Below are positions 9,914-17,812 of a stretch of 37,914 bases of DNA, piece by piece; positions within the stretch are counted from its first letter, which is position 1; each line of letters opens with the position of its first letter. The notes beneath the pieces were generated by a model. The model saw nothing but the letters and a program-made list of their open reading frames with translations. It did not search any database and had not been told where the DNA came from. A program made the translations under genes and the position numbers. Source of the stretch: Acidimicrobiaceae bacterium (GTDB lineage: Bacteria; Actinomycetota; Acidimicrobiia; Acidimicrobiales; Aldehydirespiratoraceae); contig VYCW01000122.1 in the NCBI GenBank assembly GCA_009843735.1, forward strand, positions 1-37,914. Direction: 5' to 3'.

Positions 9914-10816
9914 GTGGTCTCAGAGCTCTTCGATCCCGAGGCCTGGCGCACTATCGACGGCTTCGACGACCTCACCGACGTCACCTACCACCGGGCTGTC
10001 GACCAGGGCACGGTGCGGGTGGCCTTCGACCGTCCCGAGGTCCGCAACGCCTTCCGGCCCCACACCGTGGACGAGCTGTACCGGTGCCTGGACCACGCCC
10101 GAATGACCAGCGACGTGGGCTGCGTGCTGCTGACCGGCAACGGGCCGTCGCCCCGCGACGGGGGCTGGGCCTTCTGCTCGGGCGGCGACCAGCGCATCCG
10201 GGGCCGCGACGGCTACCGGTACGCCACCGGCGAGACCGGCGACACCATCGATCCCGGCCGCTCGGGCCGGTTGCACATCCTCGAGGTGCAGCGCCTGGTC
10301 CGCATGATGCCCAAGGTGGTGATCGCAGTGGTGCCGGGCTGGGCCGTAGGCGGCGGCCACAGCCTCCACGCGGTGGCCGACCTGACCCTGGCCAGCGACG
10401 AGCACGCCCTGTTCAAGCAGACCGACACCGACGTGGCCAGCTTCGACGGCGGCTTCGGCTCTGCCTACCTGGCCAAGCTGATCGGCCAGAAGCGGGCCCG
10501 GGAGATCTTCTTCCTGGGGCGCACCTACTCGGCGCAGGAGGCCCACGAGATGGGCATGGTCAACGCGGTGGTCCCCCACGCCGAGCTGGAGGCAGCGGCG
10601 CTGGAGTGGGCTCGGGAGATAAACGCCAAGAGCCCCACCGCGCAGCGGATGGTCAAGTTCGCCCTCAACCTGGCCGACGACGGCCTGATCGGCCAGCAGG
10701 TGTTCGCGGGCGAGGCCACCCGGTTGGCCTACATGACCGACGAGGCCGCCGAAGGGCGGGACGCCTTCCTCAACAAGCGCCCCCCGGACTGGTCACCCTT
10801 CGGCTGGCACTACTGA
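9914..10816 (+). CDS. menB: 1,4-dihydroxy-2-naphthoyl-CoA synthase
   Basis: A 300-residue crotonase-fold enzyme of menaquinone synthesis that closes the second ring of O-succinylbenzoyl-CoA. Motifs include AFCSGGDQRIRG (86-97), GWAVGGGHSLH (142-152), QTDTDVASFDGGFGSAYL (169-186), the C-terminal FAGEATRLAYMTDEA and the end KRPPDWSPF, which match mycobacterial MenB closely. Asp171 in QTD occupies the place of the E. coli glycine that binds bicarbonate, so this is the Asp-containing, bicarbonate-independent type. The GTG start is supported by the leaderless -10 geometry. It stands alone among unrelated genes; other men genes are not in the window. Its stop codon touches a hairpin-repeat array. 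Confidence 0.95.
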   Translation: MVSELFDPEAWRTIDGFDDLTDVTYHRAVDQGTVRVAFDRPEVRNAFRPHTVDELYRCLDHARMTSDVGCVLLTGNGPSPRDGGWAFCSGGDQRIRGRDGYRYATGETGDTIDPGRSGRLHILEVQRLVRMMPKVVIAVVPGWAVGGGHSLHAVADLTLASDEHALFKQTDTDVASFDGGFGSAYLAKLIGQKRAREIFFLGRTYSAQEAHEMGMVNAVVPHAELEAAALEWAREINAKSPTAQRMVKFALNLADDGLIGQQVFAGEATRLAYMTDEAAEGRDAFLNKRPPDWSPFGWHY

Positions 10817-10905
10817 CCCGATAGGCGGGAGACGCCGGTGCTCGCTTGCGAGCGAGTAGGGCGAAGCCCGTGCGAGCAAGCGAGTACCGGTGGCCACCCG
10901 CCGGG
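10817..10905. repeat. hairpin repeat element, unit E1
   Basis: An 89-bp imperfect palindrome starting directly after the menB stop. The 5' arm GGCGGG, then CCGGT and CTCGCTTGC, pairs with GCAAGCGAG, ACCGG and CCCGCC; the apex carries a smaller hairpin GGGC-GAA-GCCC. A near-identical unit follows after a 14-nt spacer and related units occur at 14521-14675. It lies between convergent menB and putA and could act as a bidirectional terminator. Confidence 0.85.
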
Positions 10906-10919
10906 AAGGCGCCGCTGCC

Positions 10920-11010
10920 ACCCGATAGGCGGGAGACGCCGGTGCTCGGCTTGCGAGCGAGTAGGGCGAAGCCCGTGCGAGCAAGCGAGTACCGGTGGCC
11001 ACCCGCCGGG
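10920..11010. repeat. hairpin repeat element, unit E2
   Basis: Second copy of the E1 palindrome, nearly identical with one extra G in the 5' arm, in the same orientation. The 14-nt spacer between E1 and E2 (10906-10919) matches the spacer of the other dimer (14571-14584) at 11 of 14 positions, so the dimer itself seems to be the propagated unit. Confidence 0.85.
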
Positions 11011-11017
11011 GAGAGCT

Positions 11018-11033
11018 GAGACGCCGGTGCTCG
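11018..11033. repeat. truncated third hairpin unit (E3)
   Basis: A 16-bp exact match to part of the 5' arm of E1/E2 (GAGACGCCGGTGCTCG), lying 7 bases after E2 and ending 15 bases before the putA stop. It looks like a remnant of a third tandem unit. Confidence 0.6.
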
Positions 11034-11048
11034 ACAGGCCTGGCGGCA

Positions 11049-14000
11049 TCACAGGACGTTGCCGTGGCGGTGGGTGGTGCGGCTGATGGCCTGCTCGCGC
11101 AGGTAGTGGAGCAGTTCGACCCGGCCCTCGGCGGTGACCGGGTCATCGGCGAGGTGAACGCCGGCCTCGTTGGCCGCAACCCGCAGGTCGTCGCGGCAGG
11201 TTCCCAACACCCGCACACGTTCGACCCCGAGGGAGCCGAGCCGGGCCGCGAGCTGTTCGCCGGTCTCGTCGGTGGAGTGGGACTCGACGAGCGAGACACC
11301 GCAGCAGCCGGCGGCGGCCCGGACCCGGGTGACGTCGCGGGGCACGGCGTCGCTTTCGGCCCTCAGCGCGACCCGGGCCAGCGGCCGGTAGCGCAGCACG
11401 TTCGACTCGCAGAACAGCCCGGACGGGTCGCGCTCGACGCCGAACTCGTGTTGCCAGGCCGCCTCGTCGCTGGCGCGGGCCGCGGCCAGCCACTCGCCGT
11501 CGCTGAGGCCGGTGTCGACCGGGTGCCAGGTCCCTAGCCGGGCCACGTAGTTGGGTCCGCCCGCCTTGGTGCCGGGTCCGACCGACGACCACTTCCATCC
11601 GCCGAAGGGCTGGCGGCGCACGATGGCGCCGGTCGTGCCCCGGTTGACGTAGGCGTTGCCCACCTCCACCGCGTCGGTCCACCGGTCGATCTCGGCGGGG
11701 TCCAGGGTGTGGATGCCGCCGGTGAGACCGTAGGGGGTGGCGTTCTGGACGGCGATGGCCTCGTCGAGGGTCTCGGCGCTCATCAGGCCCAGCACCGGGC
11801 CGAAGCACTCCGTTCGATGGAACCACGAGCCCGGCCGCACTCCCAGGCGCACGCCCGGGGTCCACGTCCCGGCGTCGAGGCGGCGGGGCTCGACCAGCCA
11901 CTCCTCGCCGTAGTCGAGGCGGGTCAGGGCCCGCAGCAGCTTGCCGGCGGGCTCGCTGATGGTCGGTCCCATGGTGGTGGCCAGATCGGTGCTGGGGCCG
12001 ACCGTGAGGCTGGTCACCGCGTCGACGAGCTGGCGGCGCAGCCGCGGTGAGCGGTAGGCCTCCCCCACGCAGATGGCCAGGCTGGCCGCCGAGCACTTCT
12101 GGCCCGAGTGTCCGAACGCGGACGACACCAGGTCGGCCACCGCCTGGTCGATGTCGGCGTTGGGCGTGATGACGAGGGCGTTCTTGCCCGAGGTCTCCGC
12201 CAGCAGTCTCATCTCCGGCTTCCAGCCCAGGAACATCTCAGCGGTGTCGTAGGCCCCGGTAAGGATCACGGCATGCACGTCCCGGTGGGTGACCAGGTGC
12301 CGGCCGACCTCGTCGTCGGCGGTGCGGATGTAGGAGACCGCACCGCGGGGCACGCCCGCGGCCCAGCAGCACTCGGCCACGATCTCGGCGCATCCGGGCG
12401 TCTCGGGCGCCGGCTTGAGGATGGCGGCGTTGCCCGCGGCCAGGGCCGCCAGGGTCCCGCCCGACGGGATGGCCACCGGGAAGTTCCACGGCGGCACCAC
12501 CAGCACCGTCCCGAACGGCTCGAACCGGGCCAGGCCCGAGCCGGCGAGGGCGGTGCCGTCGAGATCCAGGGCCCGCTGGCCGTACCAGCGGGCGAAGTCG
12601 ATGGCCTCGGACACCTCGGGGTCGGCCTCGGCGACGGTCTTGCGGCCCTCGTGCACCATGGCGGCCACCAGGTCGTCGCGCCGGCGGCCCAGCTCGTCGG
12701 CCACCCGCCACAGCAGGTCCCGGCGCTCGACGGGCGGGCGGGCCGCCCACTCCGGCTGGGCCTCGGCGGCGGCCGCCACCACCCGGTCGATCCCGTCGAC
12801 GGTGGTGGTGACAGAAGTGCCGGGTCCCCGCCACTGCCGGGAGACGATCCGGCGGGCCCACGCCCGGTTGGGGGCCAGCACCGGGTCGGTGTCGGGCTCG
12901 TTGAAGAACCCGCCGGCGGGATCGGCCGGCCGGGTTGCCCGCCTGCGGTCCTGGCCTCGGCGCGGGGTCCGCCCGACGGACCACCGGTCCGCGACCGCGG
13001 CCCGGAACTTGGCCGCCTCGGCCTCGAAGGCGGCGCTGGCAGGTTCAAGGCCGAACAGATGGTGGATGAAGTTCTGGGGTGACGCGTTCTCCTCCAGGCG
13101 ACGGAACAGGTAGGCGATGGCCACGTCGAAGTCCTCGGCGGCGACCGCGGGGGTGTAGAGCAGCACTCCCCTGCCGTCGGCCCGCAGCAGCTCTGCCTGG
13201 GTGGGGGCCATGCCCTCGAGCATCTCGAACTCCACCCGGTGGCGGACCCCGCGCCGGGCGCTGAGCAGGTCGGCCCAGGCCACGTCGAACAGGTTGTGGC
13301 TGGCCACGCCGATGCGCACCGACGCGGTGCGCTCGGCGGTGAGCACCCAGTCGAGGCAGCGCTTGTAGTTGGCGTCGGTCCCGGCCTTGGTGGCGTACGG
13401 CGCCTGCGGCCACCCCCGCAGGGCTGACTCGACCCGCTCCATGGCCAGGTTGGCGCCCTTCACCAGCCGGATCTTGATCGAGCCCGAGCGGCGCCCGGCC
13501 GCGGTCAGGCCGTTGTGCCAGTCCACCAGCGACTGCAGGACTGCGAAGGAGTCGGGCAGGTAGGCCTGCACCGCGATGCCGGCGTCCACCGCGGCGAACT
13601 CGGTCTCCTCGAGCAGGGCTTGGAACGCCGCGGTGGTCAGCGCCAGGTCGTGGTACTCCTCCATGTCGAGGTTGATGAACGTCGGCGGGTCGGTGCGGGC
13701 CGCGGCTCGCAGCAGCGGCCGGAGCGCCCCGGTCACGCGGGCCAGCGACCCCTCGAAGTCCCAGGGGCTCAGCTGCGACACCACCGCGGAGACCTTCACC
13801 GACACGTAGTCCACATCGGGCTGGGCCAGGGTGTCGAGCACCTCGGTGTGCCGCCGGCGGGCCTCGGCCTCGCCCAGCACCGCCTCGCCCAGTATGTTCA
13901 CGTTGAGCGAGTAGCCCGCCTCGGCCCGGGTCCGCAGGTGGGCGCTCAGCCGGCCGGGCTCTGAGTCGACCACGAGGTGGCCCACCAGCGCTCTCATGCG

Positions 14001-14345
14001 CCGGCGGGCCAGCGGCATCACCAGCCGGGGCAGCCGGGGGCCGAGGCGGGCGCCGGCCCGCACGAGCAGCCGGTCGAGCGGCGACAGGAACGAGGGCAGC
14101 TCAGCCTCCTCCACCAGCGACGCCAGCTGCCGGGCCGACACGGCGGGGTCCTCGGGGCGGATGACCCGGTCCACGAACCGCATCGCGAACTCGGTTCCGG
14201 GCCGGTCGGTCACCACGCCGGCCAGGCGCCGGGCCGCAGTCCGGTCCCGCCCCGATCCCCGGGCTGCGCCGGCCTCCAGCCAGCGGCCGACGCGCTCGAC
14301 CGTCTCCTCGGTCAGCAGCTGTGGGTCGCGGGTGTCGTCGTCCAC
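11049..14345 (-). CDS. putA: bifunctional proline dehydrogenase / glutamate-semialdehyde dehydrogenase
   Basis: A peripheral membrane flavoprotein that oxidises proline to glutamate in two steps. The FAD-dependent barrel spans roughly residues 20-430, with SVKVSAVVSQLSPW, FINLDMEEYHDL and KIRLVKGANLAMERV. The aldehyde dehydrogenase half follows, with VVPPWNFPVAIPSGG, the general base in LLAETSGKN (Glu717) and the nucleophile in GHSGQKCSAASL (Cys751). It lacks the N-terminal DNA-binding domain of E. coli PutA, so it should not autoregulate. I prefer the GTG at 14343-14345 (1098 residues), which has AAGGGGTGAG upstream and starts VDDDTRDPQ; the reading frame stays open to 14468 but the extra 41 residues are low-complexity and unlikely. 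Bases 14346-14475 upstream show no gene. Confidence 0.93.
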   Translation of the reverse strand: MDDDTRDPQLLTEETVERVGRWLEAGAARGSGRDRTAARRLAGVVTDRPGTEFAMRFVDRVIRPEDPAVSARQLASLVEEAELPSFLSPLDRLLVRAGARLGPRLPRLVMPLARRRMRALVGHLVVDSEPGRLSAHLRTRAEAGYSLNVNILGEAVLGEAEARRRHTEVLDTLAQPDVDYVSVKVSAVVSQLSPWDFEGSLARVTGALRPLLRAAARTDPPTFINLDMEEYHDLALTTAAFQALLEETEFAAVDAGIAVQAYLPDSFAVLQSLVDWHNGLTAAGRRSGSIKIRLVKGANLAMERVESALRGWPQAPYATKAGTDANYKRCLDWVLTAERTASVRIGVASHNLFDVAWADLLSARRGVRHRVEFEMLEGMAPTQAELLRADGRGVLLYTPAVAAEDFDVAIAYLFRRLEENASPQNFIHHLFGLEPASAAFEAEAAKFRAAVADRWSVGRTPRRGQDRRRATRPADPAGGFFNEPDTDPVLAPNRAWARRIVSRQWRGPGTSVTTTVDGIDRVVAAAAEAQPEWAARPPVERRDLLWRVADELGRRRDDLVAAMVHEGRKTVAEADPEVSEAIDFARWYGQRALDLDGTALAGSGLARFEPFGTVLVVPPWNFPVAIPSGGTLAALAAGNAAILKPAPETPGCAEIVAECCWAAGVPRGAVSYIRTADDEVGRHLVTHRDVHAVILTGAYDTAEMFLGWKPEMRLLAETSGKNALVITPNADIDQAVADLVSSAFGHSGQKCSAASLAICVGEAYRSPRLRRQLVDAVTSLTVGPSTDLATTMGPTISEPAGKLLRALTRLDYGEEWLVEPRRLDAGTWTPGVRLGVRPGSWFHRTECFGPVLGLMSAETLDEAIAVQNATPYGLTGGIHTLDPAEIDRWTDAVEVGNAYVNRGTTGAIVRRQPFGGWKWSSVGPGTKAGGPNYVARLGTWHPVDTGLSDGEWLAAARASDEAAWQHEFGVERDPSGLFCESNVLRYRPLARVALRAESDAVPRDVTRVRAAAGCCGVSLVESHSTDETGEQLAARLGSLGVERVRVLGTCRDDLRVAANEAGVHLADDPVTAEGRVELLHYLREQAISRTTHRHGNVL

Positions 14346-14475
14346 GCCTCGCTCACCCCTTCCTGCCGCGGGGAAGAGCCTCTGCGTACCCGCCCATGAT
14401 CGCGCCTGGCGCCGCCGCCGCCCAGTGCACGGTGCAAACGGCGATGCCGGAGGCGGTGCCGGCGGCACAGGCGCC

Positions 14476-14520
14476 CGCCCCGTCTAGCGGGGTTCGCGGG
14501 GAAGTTGGAGGACTCGCTCG
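14476..14520. repeat. 45-bp direct repeat, copy A (duplicate of the acyl-CoA dehydrogenase 3' end)
   Basis: Identical over 45 bp to 14676-14720, exactly 200 bp away. It carries a second copy of the codons for the last eleven residues and the stop of the acyl-CoA dehydrogenase gene. It abuts the left edge of hairpin unit E4 with no bases between. Confidence 0.9.
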
Positions 14521-14570
14521 ACCCGATAGGCGGGAGACGCCGGTGCGAGTATCGGTGGCCACCCGCCGGG
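14521..14570. repeat. internally deleted hairpin unit (E4)
   Basis: A 50-bp version of the hairpin element. Both outer arms are kept (CCCGATAGGCGGGAGACGCC and GGTGGCCACCCGCCGGG) but the apical portion, including the GGGC-GAA-GCCC hairpin, is missing. It is followed by a 14-nt spacer and a full unit. Confidence 0.8.
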
Positions 14571-14584
14571 CAGGCCCGGCTGCC

Positions 14585-14675
14585 ACCCGATAGGCGGGAG
14601 ACGCCGGTGCTCGGCTTGCGAGCGAGTAGGGCGAAGCCCGTGCGAGCAACCGAGTACCGGCAGCCACCCGCCGGG
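14585..14675. repeat. hairpin repeat element, unit E5
   Basis: A 91-bp full unit, very close to E2 (same CTCGGCTTGC arm), with a few changes in the 3' arm (GCAACCGAG and CCGGCAGCC). Its right edge abuts the 45-bp direct repeat copy B. The E4-E5 dimer fills the gap between putA and the acyl-CoA dehydrogenase gene. Confidence 0.85.
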
Positions 14676-14720
14676 CGCCCCGTCTAGCGGGGTTCGCGGG
14701 GAAGTTGGAGGACTCGCTCG
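14676..14720. repeat. 45-bp direct repeat, copy B (native copy at the acyl-CoA dehydrogenase 3' end)
   Basis: The native copy: it contains the last codons and stop of the acyl-CoA dehydrogenase gene. With copy A at 14476-14520 it exactly brackets the 155-bp E4-E5 dimer, the pattern expected of an insertion with a long target duplication, or of a tandem duplication. Confidence 0.9.
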
Positions 14721-15796
14721 CCGAGGATGTTCCGCAGGATGGCGGACGTGCCGCCCTGGATGGTGTAGGCCGGCGCGTAGCAGATCGAGTTCGGCACCGC
14801 CTCCCCGACGGTGGCGGCCGGGCCCAGCACCCGGGCCGCGAACTGGGCCACCCGCTGCTCGTGCTCGGTGCAGTACGCCTTGGTGCCCGCGCTGAAATCG
14901 GCGCCTCCCTGGCCCAGCGCGCCCCGGTACACCATGAGCCGCCCGAGCCGGTAGCCGGTCTCGATGGCCGCAATCTCCTGGCGGGTCTGCGGATCGGAGA
15001 GGTCGGCGTGCTCGAGGGCGAGGTCGTACAGCGGCCGGTTGGACACCAGCCGGTCGATGCCTCCCCTCTCGTAGCCGAGCTGAACCATGGTCTGCTTGAA
15101 CGCCCCGCCCTCGGTGCCGACGAGGTTGGATGCCGGCACCCGCACGTCGGTCAGGAAGATCTCGCAGAAGTGCGACGTGCCCACCATGTCGCGCACCGGC
15201 CGCACCTCGATGCCGTCGAGATCCATGGGCACGATCAGCTCGCTGAGGCCCCGATGCGGCGGACCCTCGGTGCTGGTCCGGCAGATCACGTAGCAGAACT
15301 CGGCGCTGGCCGCGCCGCTGGTCCAGATCTTCTGCCCGTTGACGACGTAGTGGCCGCCGTCACGGACCGCGGTCGTCTTCAGCGAGGCCAGGTCCGACCC
15401 CGCGTCGGGCTCGCTCATCCCGATGCACCATGTGGTCTCGCCCGACAGCATCCCGGGCAGGAGCTCCGCCTTCTGGCTGTCGGTGCCGTAGAGGTAGATG
15501 GACGGGCCCATCTGGCGGTCCGCGAACCAGCTCGCCGCGATCGGTGCGCCCGCGCTGATCATCTCCTCAGCCATGATGATGCGCTCGATCCCGGGCCGAC
15601 CGCCCCCGCCGTAGGCGACCGGCCACGTCATGCCGATCCACCCCTCGGCCGCGAGGATCTTGGAGAACTCCTTGGAGTGGCCGTTGATCCACGAGTCGTG
15701 CCACTGGCCGTACTCGGCGACGCCTTGCGCGGCGACGGCGCGGGCCCGAGCCCGCAGCTGCTCCCACTCGGGCCGCATGGCGAAGTCGAGGCTCAT
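14684..15796 (-). CDS. acyl-CoA dehydrogenase family protein
   Basis: A 370-residue FAD-dependent acyl-CoA dehydrogenase. The middle domain has CIGMSEPDAGSDLASL and VVNGQKIWTSGA, the standard flavin/substrate region; the C-terminal helical domain ends in YTIQGGTSAILRNILGERVL. The position that supplies the catalytic Glu in many relatives (IEGGT) is Gln347. Glu243 in QLGYERGG sits where isovaleryl- and long-chain types carry their base, so the enzyme may still be active or may be one half of a heteromeric pair. It is 13 bases downstream of the RNA methyltransferase gene on the same strand, so they are probably co-transcribed. Its 3' end was duplicated together with a hairpin-repeat insertion. 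Confidence 0.88.
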   Translation of the reverse strand: MSLDFAMRPEWEQLRARARAVAAQGVAEYGQWHDSWINGHSKEFSKILAAEGWIGMTWPVAYGGGGRPGIERIIMAEEMISAGAPIAASWFADRQMGPSIYLYGTDSQKAELLPGMLSGETTWCIGMSEPDAGSDLASLKTTAVRDGGHYVVNGQKIWTSGAASAEFCYVICRTSTEGPPHRGLSELIVPMDLDGIEVRPVRDMVGTSHFCEIFLTDVRVPASNLVGTEGGAFKQTMVQLGYERGGIDRLVSNRPLYDLALEHADLSDPQTRQEIAAIETGYRLGRLMVYRGALGQGGADFSAGTKAYCTEHEQRVAQFAARVLGPAATVGEAVPNSICYAPAYTIQGGTSAILRNILGERVLQLPREPR

Positions 15797-15809
15797 GAGC
15801 GGGCTTGGA

Positions 15810-16988
15810 TCAGTCGACAGCGATGTTGACGAAGGCGGCGACGGTCTCGATGTGCGACGTCAGGGGGAAGAGGTCGACGACGGTCCAGCGGTCCAGCGCG
15901 TAGCCGGAGTCGACCAGGCTGCGGGCGTCCTTGGCGAACGACGACGGGTCGCAGCTGACCAGCACCACCAGATGCGGCCTGCTCGACAGCAGGGGCCGCA
16001 CCGCGGTGTCTCCCAGCCCGGAGCGGGAGGGGTCGGCCACCACGACACTGGCCGGTGATGCCCGCCACTTCTCCACCGGGATCTTCAGCACCTTGGCCCC
16101 GCCGCCCAGATTGACCCGGGCGTCGGCCGCCGCGTCGGCGCTGCGCTCGATGGCGGTGACTCTGCGGCCGTTGCCCACCGTGCCCCCGAACAGCCCGACC
16201 CCGGCGTAGGCGTCGACCATCGGGCCGTCGGTGGCCAGGGCCTCCACAATCTCGTCCACCTCAGCCACCAGGGCCTCCGCGCCCGCGGGCCGGTTCTGGA
16301 AGAACGACCGGGCCGAGATCCTCCAGCGGCGGCCCGACACCTCCTCATGGATCCAGGCCCGGCGGTCGGAGTCGAGTTCGTCGGTGCCGACCACCATCAC
16401 ATCGTCGGGCACCGACACCTCGCCCACCGTGGGGTTCACCACCACCATCCGCTCGCCGGTGCGGGACCCCACCCTGATGAACACCCCGTCGGCGTCCCCG
16501 TAGCGGCCCTCCACCAGCAGCTCCTCGGCGGCGTCGTCCACCGCCCCGCAGTCATCGGGGATCACCACCTCGTGGCTGGCGCGGGCCATGAACCCGGCCC
16601 GGCCGTCCACGACCTTGGCCCGGACCGTGGTGCGGCCCCGGTCGACGTCGAGCATTCGCAACTGGGGCGCGGGGGCGTCCACGCCGTGCCGGGTCAGCTG
16701 ATCCACCACGATCGACGCCTTCATGCGCATCTGGGCCCGGGCGTCCACGTGGAGCATGTCGCAGCCGCCGCAGCCTTCGAGATGATGCTCGCAGGCCACT
16801 GGAACCCGGTCCGGCGACGCCTCGATCACGTCGATCAGCCTGGCTCGAGCCCAGCGCCGGTCGACGGTGTGGACCTCGGCGGTGACCAGCTCGCCCGGCA
16901 GGGCGCCCTCGACGAACACGACCCGCCCGTCGGAGCCCCTCGCCACCCCGACGCCGTCGCGCGCCGTGGCCGTCACCCGCAACTCCAC
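15810..16988 (-). CDS. TrmA/RlmD-type RNA (uracil-5-)-methyltransferase with TRAM domain
   Basis: A 392-residue SAM-dependent enzyme that methylates C5 of a uridine in rRNA or tRNA. An N-terminal TRAM domain (1-55) binds RNA. Cysteines 66, 73 and 76 (CEHHLEGCGGC) with Cys147 form the [4Fe-4S] site of the RumA type. The Rossmann part includes VDAYAGVGLFGG, ADPSRSGLG, the catalytic nucleophile Cys346 in VSCDPSSFAKDA and the general base Glu381 in TSHIETV. The exact uridine target is not determined. The GTG start at 16986-16988 has TACCGT 6 nt upstream and no ribosome binding site. It is divergent from rpe across 133 bases. Confidence 0.88.
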   Translation of the reverse strand: MELRVTATARDGVGVARGSDGRVVFVEGALPGELVTAEVHTVDRRWARARLIDVIEASPDRVPVACEHHLEGCGGCDMLHVDARAQMRMKASIVVDQLTRHGVDAPAPQLRMLDVDRGRTTVRAKVVDGRAGFMARASHEVVIPDDCGAVDDAAEELLVEGRYGDADGVFIRVGSRTGERMVVVNPTVGEVSVPDDVMVVGTDELDSDRRAWIHEEVSGRRWRISARSFFQNRPAGAEALVAEVDEIVEALATDGPMVDAYAGVGLFGGTVGNGRRVTAIERSADAAADARVNLGGGAKVLKIPVEKWRASPASVVVADPSRSGLGDTAVRPLLSSRPHLVVLVSCDPSSFAKDARSLVDSGYALDRWTVVDLFPLTSHIETVAAFVNIAVD

Positions 16989-16994
16989 GAGGCG

Positions 16995-17000
16995 ACGGTA
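16995..17000 (-). promoter_or_regulatory. -10 element, leaderless start of the RNA methyltransferase
   Basis: TACCGT on the minus strand, 6 nt before the GTG, with no Shine-Dalgarno sequence. The same spacing appears at rpe on the opposite side of this intergenic region. Confidence 0.5.
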
Positions 17001-17109
17001 TCGGCGCCACCGGCGATAGCGACCAACCTCCCCAACACATGTGTCCGCGGCCGCCGGACCGCCCGCTCGGCCTCTCGGTCCTTGCCGCGCCGTGGGGTCC
17101 GGGCGCGTC

Positions 17110-17115
17110 TAGGGT
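17110..17115 (+). promoter_or_regulatory. -10 element, leaderless start of rpe
   Basis: TAGGGT followed by 6 nt and the GTG start of rpe. No ribosome binding site is present, so initiation at or next to the start codon is likely. Confidence 0.5.
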
Positions 17116-17121
17116 GCGAAC

Positions 17122-17778
17122 GTGGTTGTGGAGATCGCTCCCTCGATGCTGGCGGCCGACTGCTCCCGCCTGGGCGACGAGTGCCGGTCGATCGCCGAGG
17201 CCGGCGCCCACCGGGTCCACTGGGACGTGATGGACGGCGTGTTCGTACCCAACCTGACCTTCGGCCCCGACGTGGTGGCCGCCTGCCGGCCGCTGGTCGA
17301 CCTGCCCTTCGAGGCCCACCTGATGGTGGTGAAACCCGACGAGCTCGCTCCCCTCTACGTCGAGGCCGGCTGCGAGACGGTGCTGATCCACGCCGAGACG
17401 TGCCCGCACCTGCACCGCTCGCTGGACGCCATCTCCGAGACCGGCGCCCGCTGCGGCGTGGTGATCAACCCCCACACGCCGGCGTCGAGCATCTCCGAGG
17501 TGATCGGGATGATCGACGAGGTGCTGGTGATGACGGTCAACCCGGGCTTCGGGGGCCAGCGCTACATCGCCTCGGTCGAGTCGAAGATCGCGGCGGTGCG
17601 GGCCATGATCGACGCCTCCGGGCGCGACATCGACCTGGAGGTCGACGGCGGCATCACCGCGGCCACGGCTCCCGCCGCGGTCGCCGCCGGCGCCAACGTC
17701 CTGGTCGCGGGTTCAGCGGTCTTCGGTCACTCCGAGGGCCCAGCCATCGCCATCAAAGAACTGGTCTCGAGCGTCTAA
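17122..17778 (+). CDS. rpe: ribulose-phosphate 3-epimerase
   Basis: A 218-residue TIM-barrel enzyme that interconverts ribulose 5-phosphate and xylulose 5-phosphate in the pentose phosphate pathway. Signatures are IAPSMLAADCSRL at the N-terminus, VHWDVMDGVFVPN with the metal-binding His and Asp, FEAHLMVVKP, VMTVNPGFGGQ and the phosphate-binding LEVDGGITA. Length is typical. The GTG start at 17122 is supported by the -10 spacing. It is convergent with clpP; the 124 bases between them hold a long hairpin. Confidence 0.95.
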   Translation: MVVEIAPSMLAADCSRLGDECRSIAEAGAHRVHWDVMDGVFVPNLTFGPDVVAACRPLVDLPFEAHLMVVKPDELAPLYVEAGCETVLIHAETCPHLHRSLDAISETGARCGVVINPHTPASSISEVIGMIDEVLVMTVNPGFGGQRYIASVESKIAAVRAMIDASGRDIDLEVDGGITAATAPAAVAAGANVLVAGSAVFGHSEGPAIAIKELVSSV

Positions 17779-17812
17779 GCCCGCCCGCCAGTCGAACTGC
17801 CGGGCTGTGGCC

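Noticed and set aside
10817..11033. Possible CRISPR array
   Set aside because: Only two full units, each strongly palindromic and about 90 bp, with a conserved 14-nt spacer rather than variable spacers; no cas genes.
10793..11299. Frames running through the hairpin repeats, including one with a duplicated peptide CERVGRSPCEQASTGG
   Set aside because: The peptide repetition simply reflects the DNA repeat; starts, codon use and conservation are lacking.
14346..14468. 41-codon upstream extension of putA
   Set aside because: Pro/Arg-rich and unlike PutA N-termini; the GTG at 14345 has a ribosome binding site.
17035..17044. 10-bp palindrome ACACATGTGT between the RNA methyltransferase and rpe
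   Set aside because: Too short and isolated to call an operator; not repeated nearby.
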